From Bacillota bacterium (lineage in GTDB: Bacteria > Bacillota > Dehalobacteriia > UBA4068 > UBA4997): DNA of 7,335 nt. Both the position numbers and the translations under genes were made by a program. The notes below the pieces were generated by a model. That model was not told the origin of the DNA, did not search any database, and worked only from the letters and a program-made list of their open reading frames with translations. Below, one piece after another: positions 1-4,515 of this stretch. The stretch is from the NCBI GenBank assembly GCA_017398165.1, contig JAFQHB010000094.1, forward strand, positions 1 to 7,335. The letters run 5' to 3'. Numbering within the stretch: the stretch's first letter is position 1; each line of letters starts with the position of its first letter.

Positions 1-1
1 A

Positions 2-661
2 GCGGCACAGCAGGCGGCGGCAGATCAGGATGACACGCCGCAGGATGACATACTGCCGGTATCCGGCGGTGATATTGCAGCGCAGAGCGGCAGCCCGCAG
101 AATGACGTACAAAACGGGCGACAGGCTGATAAGGCGGAGGATAAGCCGCCCCAGCAGCCGGATAGCGACGGGCAGAGTGATGAGCAGGATATCGGGCAGG
201 AGGTGCGTGATGATGCGCCCGAGCCCTGGGTAGGCGATGCCGCACTGACGGCCGAGGCCGAGCTGATGACGATGCTGCAGCCGCTGGAGGGCACGCCCAG
301 CCGGGGCTATGGCTTTGGCTATGATGCGACGTTTGCGGATTACCGCTTTCATCAGGGGGTGGACTGGCAGGTTGCGGCAGGTACTGTGGTGCAGGCGCCG
401 CTGGCAGGCACGGTGACGCTGCTGGATGATCCTTTTTATGGCAGCGGCATCGAGCTGGTGCATCAGGGGCAGCTCGTCAGCCTGTATTATGGTATTACCC
501 CGGCCGAAGGACTGAGCAGCGGCGCGGAGGTGCAGCCCGGGGAGACCCTCGGTAAGGTGTGCGAGAGCCCGGTTTTTGAGGACGGTCAGCCGCCGCATCT
601 GCATTGGGAGCTGTGGCTGGACGGTGAGCCGATAGATCCGATAGGGGCGGCCAGCCGGTAG
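2..661 (+). CDS. spoIIQ: SpoIIQ-like M23 (LytM) peptidase, 5'-partial
   Basis: The reading frame is open from the left edge to a TAG at 659-661, giving 219 visible residues; the N-terminus, where a cytoplasmic tail and membrane anchor would be expected, lies outside the window. The first 70 or so residues are a low-complexity linker rich in Asp, Gln, Ala and Pro. An M23 domain follows: YRFHQGVDW (around 341-367), an Ala-Pro-Leu-Ala-Gly-Thr-Val turn, a DPFYG segment, and PHLHWEL near 590-613. The DYRFHxGxD and DPxYG wording resembles SpoIIQ more than general M23 enzymes. SpoIIQ is a forespore membrane protein whose extracellular LytM domain binds SpoIIIAH during engulfment. The zinc-type residues (His at 350, Asp at 362, second His of HLH at 602) are all present, whereas Bacillus subtilis SpoIIQ has lost the first His. 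A septal or secreted M23 endopeptidase is the alternative. Confidence 0.75.
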   Translation, partial: AAQQAAADQDDTPQDDILPVSGGDIAAQSGSPQNDVQNGRQADKAEDKPPQQPDSDGQSDEQDIGQEVRDDAPEPWVGDAALTAEAELMTMLQPLEGTPSRGYGFGYDATFADYRFHQGVDWQVAAGTVVQAPLAGTVTLLDDPFYGSGIELVHQGQLVSLYYGITPAEGLSSGAEVQPGETLGKVCESPVFEDGQPPHLHWELWLDGEPIDPIGAASR

Positions 662-763
662 CGGATTTTTGTCGGTTTTGGTGGCGCAGCTCGTCTGCCA
701 GATATCGTCGCCCCGCCTGGTCAGGTTGTTTTTCTGCCTTGCGCGTGGGACTCCTCCAAAAAC
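662..763. other. Unassigned intergenic segment
   Basis: About 100 bases lie between the peptidase stop codon and the terminator hairpin. A minus-strand frame runs through it but has no ribosome binding site and starts inside the hairpin. I see no gene, promoter or strong dyad here. The length is unusual for a gene end that could terminate at once, so a decayed gene end or a dispersed intergenic repeat is possible. Confidence 0.3.
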
Positions 764-823
764 CAATCAAAATGAAGAAAAGGCGACAGGTGTGATCCTG
801 TTGCCTTTTCTTCATTTTGATTG
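764..823. terminator. Bidirectional intrinsic terminator between convergent genes
   Basis: Bases 764-790 pair with 797-823 in a 27-bp stem whose only imperfection is a G-T wobble (785/802), around a six-base loop at 791-796. The inner part is a GC-rich core (782-790 with 797-805). It is flanked by an A-rich stretch on the left and a T-rich stretch (TTTTCTTCATTTT) on the right. Each strand therefore reads as a GC hairpin followed by a T-rich tail. It sits five bases beyond the stop of the flavoprotein gene on the minus strand and about 100 bases beyond the peptidase stop, so it can end both transcripts. Confidence 0.9.
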
Positions 824-827
824 CGGT

Positions 828-2438
828 TTAATCACGTTGGTTGTTGTTGAGGATGGCCTCGGCTACCCGGATACCGTCGGCCGCAGCCGAGACGATACCC
901 CCGGCGTAGCCTGCGCCCTCGCCGCAGGGGTATAGCCCGGAGAGTCCGACACTTTGCATGGTATCATCCCGCAGCAACCGCACAGGGGATGAGCTGCGGG
1001 TCTCGGGAGCCGTCAGCAGGGCATCGGGATGGGCAAAGCCGTGCAGACGGCCATCCAGCCGGGGCAGTGCCTGGCGCAGACTGTCAGTGACGAATCCCGG
1101 CAGGCAGGTGTCGAGCCGCGCAGGGGTGACCCCGGGGCGATAGCTGGGCAGGACGCTGCCAAAGCTGCCGGGGGCGCTGCCGTTGAGGAAAGTGCCGATG
1201 GTCTGGCAGGGTGCGGCATAGGTCTGCTGGGCGGCCAGGAAGGCACTGCGTTCTATCTGCCGCTGCAGGGCGACGCCGCCCAGCGCCGAGCCATCGGGGA
1301 AATCATCCGGTGTGACGCTGACCAGCAGTGCGGCGTTGGCATTCACGCCATCGCGGGAGTGCAGACTCATACCGTTGGTGACGATACCGCCCTGCTCGGA
1401 TGCGGCGGCTACCACGCTGCCGCCGGGGCACATACAGAAAGTATATACCGAGCGGCCGTTCGGCAGGTGTTCCACCAGCTTGTAATCGGCGGGCGGCAGG
1501 TTGGGATGTCCGGCGCAGCTGCCGTATTGTGCGGCGTTGATAGCGGCCTGCAGGTGCTCGATACGCACGCCTACGGCGAATGGCTTGGGCTGCATCGCCA
1601 CGCCGAGGGAGTGCAGCATATGGAAAGTATCGCGGGAGCTGTGGCCGATAGCCAGCAGGATATTATCGGTGGGTATCTGCTGAGAGCCGGCAGGGGTATC
1701 GACAATAGCGCCGGTGACACGGCCGGATCGGGTGGTAATGCCGGTGAGCTGATGTTCGAAGCGGACCTCTCCGCCCAGGGCGATAATGCGCCGGCGCAGG
1801 TTCTTTACCACTCCGCGCAGAATATCGGTGCCGACGTGGGGCTTGGCCAGATAAAGGATCTCCTGCGGAGCACCCGCGGCGGCCAGTTCCTGCAGCACTT
1901 TGCGGTTGCGGTGATCGTGTGTGCCGGTGGTGAGCTTGCCGTCGGAGAACGCACCGGCACCGCCCTCGCCGAACTGTACGTTGGTCTGCGGCTGCAGCCG
2001 CCCGGCCGACCAGAAATCCTCTACGATGCGGCAGCGGGTATCGACGTCTGTGCCGCGCTCCAGCAGCAGGGGTCGTGCCCCGGCCTCGGCCAGCACCAGA
2101 GCGGCGAAAAGCCCGGCCGGGCCTGCGCCGACGATGACCGGCTGATTGCCGAAGCAGGCGGGGGCAGGCGGCTGCCATTCTGTGCTTTGTTCCGGGCGTA
2201 CCGAGGAGCGCAGGCGGGTATCATTCAGCAGTGCGGCCTCGCGCCGTGGCGATTGCAGGGCTATCCGGAGGGTGTATGTGAAGTGAACGTCGCTTTTTTT
2301 GCGGGCGTCGATGCTTTTTTGCACGATTTGCCATTCGCTGATCTGCCCCGGGGGGATACGCAGCTTTCTGGCGGCGATTTCGGGCAGTTGGCTTTCCGGC
2401 TGATCCAGACCCAGTCGTATTTGGGAAACTCGCAGCAT
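828..2438 (-). CDS. COG2509-type FAD-dependent dehydrogenase
   Basis: A 536-residue flavoprotein of the COG2509 family of NAD(P)/FAD-dependent oxidoreductases, whose substrates are unknown. Family marks in order: an N-terminal domain with KSIDARKKSD (41-50); the dinucleotide-binding GAGPAG (104-109) closing its beta-alpha-beta fold at Glu127; FGEGGAGAFSDGKL (156-169); and a C-terminal GEGAGYAGGI (506-515) followed by SAAADGI, which completes the FAD site. There is no signal peptide or membrane segment, so it should be cytoplasmic. The frame stays open upstream to 2588, but ATG 2438 has AAAAGGAG seven bases before it and begins the family-typical MLRVSQIRL, while the upstream extension would run into the preceding gene. 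It lies 62 bases after the BaiN-type gene with no terminator between them, suggesting co-transcription. Transcription probably ends at the hairpin just past its TAA stop. Confidence 0.88.
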   Translation of the reverse strand: MLRVSQIRLGLDQPESQLPEIAARKLRIPPGQISEWQIVQKSIDARKKSDVHFTYTLRIALQSPRREAALLNDTRLRSSVRPEQSTEWQPPAPACFGNQPVIVGAGPAGLFAALVLAEAGARPLLLERGTDVDTRCRIVEDFWSAGRLQPQTNVQFGEGGAGAFSDGKLTTGTHDHRNRKVLQELAAAGAPQEILYLAKPHVGTDILRGVVKNLRRRIIALGGEVRFEHQLTGITTRSGRVTGAIVDTPAGSQQIPTDNILLAIGHSSRDTFHMLHSLGVAMQPKPFAVGVRIEHLQAAINAAQYGSCAGHPNLPPADYKLVEHLPNGRSVYTFCMCPGGSVVAAASEQGGIVTNGMSLHSRDGVNANAALLVSVTPDDFPDGSALGGVALQRQIERSAFLAAQQTYAAPCQTIGTFLNGSAPGSFGSVLPSYRPGVTPARLDTCLPGFVTDSLRQALPRLDGRLHGFAHPDALLTAPETRSSSPVRLLRDDTMQSVGLSGLYPCGEGAGYAGGIVSAAADGIRVAEAILNNNQRD

Positions 2439-2445
2439 TGTTTTG

Positions 2446-2450
2446 CTCCT
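2446..2450 (-). promoter_or_regulatory. Ribosome binding site deciding the start at 2438
   Basis: On the minus strand AGGAG, within AAAAGGAGC, lies seven bases upstream of ATG 2438. No comparable site precedes the in-frame ATG at 2588, so this site fixes the start of the COG2509 flavoprotein gene. Confidence 0.85.
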
Positions 2451-2500
2451 TTTGGTAGGGGATTTTCTTTTCGGCCGTCGGCGCGTGGGCGGCTCGGCTG

Positions 2501-3751
2501 TCAGCGGGTGCGGCGGAGGAAGCGGACTGCCGAATCGGCAGCCAGACAGGCACTGCTCCACGCCCAGGTGAGGTTGTAGCCGCCGCAATCGCCGCAGATA
2601 TCCAGCACCTCACCGGCGGCGAAAAGCCCGGGGCAGCGGCGGGATTGCAGGGTATGGCTGTCAAAATCCTTGAGCTCCAGCCCGCCGGCCATCACCTGCG
2701 CGCTGCGCCAGCCGGCGACACCCTGCGCCGTCAGCCGCTGGGCTTTGATGGCGTCGGCCAGCCGGTGCAGGTCGCCGTCGGTGAGGGCTGCGGCCGGGGC
2801 GTCCAGCTTGTGCGGGGTAGTCTGGCGGAGGAGTACCTGCCCCAGACGCTTATTCAGCAGGCCGGATAGACAATCGGCCAGCGCAAAAGGCAGCGTGCGG
2901 CGGCGTGCCAGCTCGGCCAGTAATTCGGTGCGGCTGATGCGGGGCAGCATATCGAGCAGCAGGGTGGGCTGTGCGCCGGCACGGCAGCGGCGGCTGACCT
3001 CCCGCGAGAGCTGGAATACCGGCGGGCCGGAGATGCCGGTGGCGGTGAATAATACCTCGCCGCTGTCGGTCATCGGCGGGGCGTCATCGGCGGCGAGGGT
3101 GACGCTGCCTTTGAATTTGACTCCCTGTACGGCCTTGGGCAGGGGCTCGGCGGTTTTGATCTGGGTCAGTGCCGGGTATATATCGGTGGCGCGGTGTCCC
3201 AGCGGGCGCAGCATCCCGGCAAAGCCCTCGGAAGTGCCAAGCTGCGGCGAGGCCACGCCGCCCATCGCCAGAATGACTGCCCCGGCGTGCAGCCTGCCCT
3301 GCGAGGTATCCAGTGTAAAGCCGGGGGTGATGCTGTCTGCGGCACATTCGGTGATAATGGGGATGTCACAGGCGGCACAGTGCAGGCGCAGGGTATCCAG
3401 TACGGCAGCTGCCTGATCGCCCAGCGGGTAATATTTACCGTCGTCCTCCTCCTTCGTCAGCAGGCCGAGCTCGGCAAAGCGGGCAAGGATGACAGGCACG
3501 GGGTAGGCATTCAGCGCAGGCTGTACGAAGGCAGGGCAGCGTCCGGCGGCGTTGAAGTAGTGCTCTTTGGCGGCATAGCGGTTGGCGATATTGCAGCGTC
3601 CGTTGCCGGTGGCCAGCAGCTTGCGCCCGGGGCGGGGTTCTTTCTCCAGAATTGCTGTATTGAACTCCGGTGCGGTGCGCTTGGCCTGCAGCGCAGCCAT
3701 CATACCCGCTGCGCCGCCGCCGATGATAACCAGATCGTAGTGGGTGTTCAT
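2501..3751 (-). CDS. BaiN/HI0933-family NAD(P)/FAD-dependent oxidoreductase
   Basis: A 416-residue cytoplasmic flavoprotein of the HI0933 (BaiN/RdsA-like) family, whose length is usual for the family. Visible marks: GGGAAG at residues 11-16 for the ADP part of FAD; Glu36 at the end of the second beta strand; the family signature RKLLATGNGRCN (43-54); a mid-protein VILAMGG strand; and the C-terminal GEVLDICGDCGGYNL (380-394), which closes the FAD site. Some members act on bile acids or similar unsaturated rings, but most are uncharacterised, so the family name does not prove bile-acid activity. ATG 3751 has GGAGG eight bases upstream. It is the first gene of an apparent two-gene operon with the COG2509 flavoprotein, read from the promoter at 3860-3888. 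Confidence 0.88.
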   Translation of the reverse strand: MNTHYDLVIIGGGAAGMMAALQAKRTAPEFNTAILEKEPRPGRKLLATGNGRCNIANRYAAKEHYFNAAGRCPAFVQPALNAYPVPVILARFAELGLLTKEEDDGKYYPLGDQAAAVLDTLRLHCAACDIPIITECAADSITPGFTLDTSQGRLHAGAVILAMGGVASPQLGTSEGFAGMLRPLGHRATDIYPALTQIKTAEPLPKAVQGVKFKGSVTLAADDAPPMTDSGEVLFTATGISGPPVFQLSREVSRRCRAGAQPTLLLDMLPRISRTELLAELARRRTLPFALADCLSGLLNKRLGQVLLRQTTPHKLDAPAAALTDGDLHRLADAIKAQRLTAQGVAGWRSAQVMAGGLELKDFDSHTLQSRRCPGLFAAGEVLDICGDCGGYNLTWAWSSACLAADSAVRFLRRTR

Positions 3752-3759
3752 AGGTGCTG

Positions 3760-3764
3760 CCTCC
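3760..3764 (-). promoter_or_regulatory. Ribosome binding site of the BaiN-type gene
   Basis: GGAGG on the minus strand, eight bases before ATG 3751. It is a strong, normally spaced site that supports this start. Confidence 0.85.
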
Positions 3765-3859
3765 GTATTTTGGATTTTTTTGGTATCCCGTGCCTGCGGC
3801 CTGTTGCTGTGCCCTTGTGCGGGGCGGCCTTGGGATCGGGGATGCTTTTGTTAAGTAAG

Positions 3860-3888
3860 ATTGTAGCATAAAACACCGCGGTTGTCGA
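3860..3888 (-). promoter_or_regulatory. Promoter of the flavoprotein operon
   Basis: On the minus strand, TCGACA (3888-3883; five of six against TTGACA) and TACAAT (3865-3860; five of six against TATAAT) are 17 bases apart. TGC directly precedes the -10 and makes an extended -10. Transcription should start near 3853, leaving a leader of about 100 bases before ATG 3751. The spacer contains the palindrome ACCGCGGT at 3875-3882, which could be an operator half or chance. Confidence 0.75.
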
Positions 3889-3905
3889 ATAATTTTGCTG
3901 TGGAC

Positions 3906-3935
3906 TTGCTATGTGGGGGCAGGATAGGTTATAAT
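3906..3935 (+). promoter_or_regulatory. Promoter of the thioredoxin gene
   Basis: A perfect -10 TATAAT at 3930-3935 is preceded after 18 bases by TTGCTA at 3906-3911 (four of six against TTGACA). Transcription should start near 3942, giving a leader of roughly 137 bases before the ATG at 4079. It diverges from the flavoprotein promoter, with only 17 bases between the two -35 elements. Confidence 0.7.
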
Positions 3936-3971
3936 GGGGTTAAATAAAGCTGTGTGTCGGGGATGGATAGC

Positions 3972-4038
3972 CCGGCAGACGGTCATAATAAGTGCAGAAT
4001 ACAGCGGGCGCGATATTCGCCTGCCTGTTGTCTGCCGG
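3972..4038 (+). promoter_or_regulatory. Structured leader upstream of the thioredoxin gene
   Basis: CCGGCAGAC (3972-3980) is an exact reverse complement of GTCTGCCGG (4030-4038). A second hairpin is nested inside: GCGGGCG (4004-4010) with CGCCTGC (4018-4024), including one G-U pair. The outer stem is followed by a moderately T-rich run (ATATTTGTTTGT) and ends 27 bases before the ribosome binding site. It could be an attenuator, an mRNA-stabilising fold or an unassigned cis-regulatory element. It matches no riboswitch class I recognise. Confidence 0.5.
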
Positions 4039-4065
4039 ATATTTGTTTGTAATGATTGTAACGAG

Positions 4066-4070
4066 AGGAG
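4066..4070 (+). promoter_or_regulatory. Ribosome binding site deciding the thioredoxin start
   Basis: AGGAG inside GAGAGGAGAG lies eight bases before ATG 4079. A GTG directly before that ATG (4076) would be only five bases away. The earlier in-frame GTG at 3992 has no such site, so the short form is favoured. Confidence 0.85.
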
Positions 4071-4078
4071 AGATAGTG

Positions 4079-4408
4079 ATGACGATCAAAAATATAAATG
4101 CCGAGGAGCTGGCGCTGGACGTAAAGGATAACGCGGTGGTGCTGCTGGATCTGTGGGCGCCGTGGTGCGGTTATTGCCGTATGCTGGACCCGGTGCTGGA
4201 TGAGGTAGCCGGCGATCTGGCCGAGGCCGGGAGCGAGGTAGCTTTGCGGCGGGTGAATATCGATGAAGAGCCGGAGCTGGCGGATGCATATGGGGTGGAT
4301 ACCATCCCGACGCTGATGCTTTTCGTGAATGGCGAGCCGGTGGCGCGGACATCCGGCTTTATGCCCAAGGATGCGATAATGGATTTTATCACCGAGGGGC
4401 AGGCATAA
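4079..4408 (+). CDS. Thioredoxin with CGYC active site
   Basis: A 109-residue protein of full single-domain thioredoxin length. The core WAPWCGYC places the redox cysteines at 30 and 33; Asp24 matches the buried Asp of Escherichia coli thioredoxin, and TIPT (75-78) supplies the cis-Pro at 77. The classical CGPC motif is changed to CGYC, the dipeptide also found in the disulfide isomerase DsbC, where it goes with a more oxidising couple. Function as a general disulfide reductase is therefore likely but not certain, and it could serve a special partner. ATG 4079 follows a strong ribosome binding site and gives a cytoplasmic protein. The gene has its own promoter and a structured leader, stands alone as a transcription unit, and ends before a clear terminator. 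No thioredoxin reductase gene is visible; the flavoproteins on the other side of the promoter region lack a CxxC redox pair typical of TrxB. Confidence 0.88.
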   Translation: MTIKNINAEELALDVKDNAVVLLDLWAPWCGYCRMLDPVLDEVAGDLAEAGSEVALRRVNIDEEPELADAYGVDTIPTLMLFVNGEPVARTSGFMPKDAIMDFITEGQA

Positions 4409-4450
4409 GCTGACAGAACCGCGGCCAAAGTGCCAAAACAGAATATAAAG

Positions 4451-4504
4451 GCGACCCTGTACCGTTATCATCAGGTGACGGCGGCAGGGTCGCTGTTTTT
4501 GTTT
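4451..4504. terminator. Terminator shared by thioredoxin and ATPase genes
   Basis: GCGACCCTG (4451-4459) pairs with CAGGGTCGC (4485-4493), and an inner CCG/CGG pairing (4462-4464 with 4482-4484) extends the stem. On the plus strand it is followed by TGTTTTTGTTTT, a good termination tail for the thioredoxin transcript. On the minus strand the hairpin lies 23 bases past the ATPase stop and is followed by CTTTATATTCTGTTTT, so it probably ends that transcript as well. Confidence 0.85.
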
Positions 4505-4515
4505 TGTGGGCATAC

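Noticed and set aside
495..815. Minus-strand open frame between the peptidase gene and the flavoprotein gene
   Set aside because: It starts inside the terminator hairpin, has no ribosome binding site, overlaps the conserved end of the M23 domain and shows no recognisable domain.
1029..2579. Long plus-strand open frame (516 codons) opposite the COG2509 flavoprotein gene
   Set aside because: It mirrors a clearly recognisable flavoprotein on the other strand, has no family motifs and no ribosome binding site. Long antisense frames are expected in GC-rich genes.
2439..2588. N-terminal extension of the COG2509 flavoprotein to ATG 2588
   Set aside because: It would overlap the preceding gene by 88 bases, has a basic, Pro-rich sequence not typical of the family, and lacks a ribosome binding site, whereas ATG 2438 has a strong one.
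2670..3416. Plus-strand open frame (248 codons) opposite the BaiN-type gene
   Set aside because: It is a Ser/Arg/Ala-rich shadow frame without motifs, antisense to a well-supported gene.
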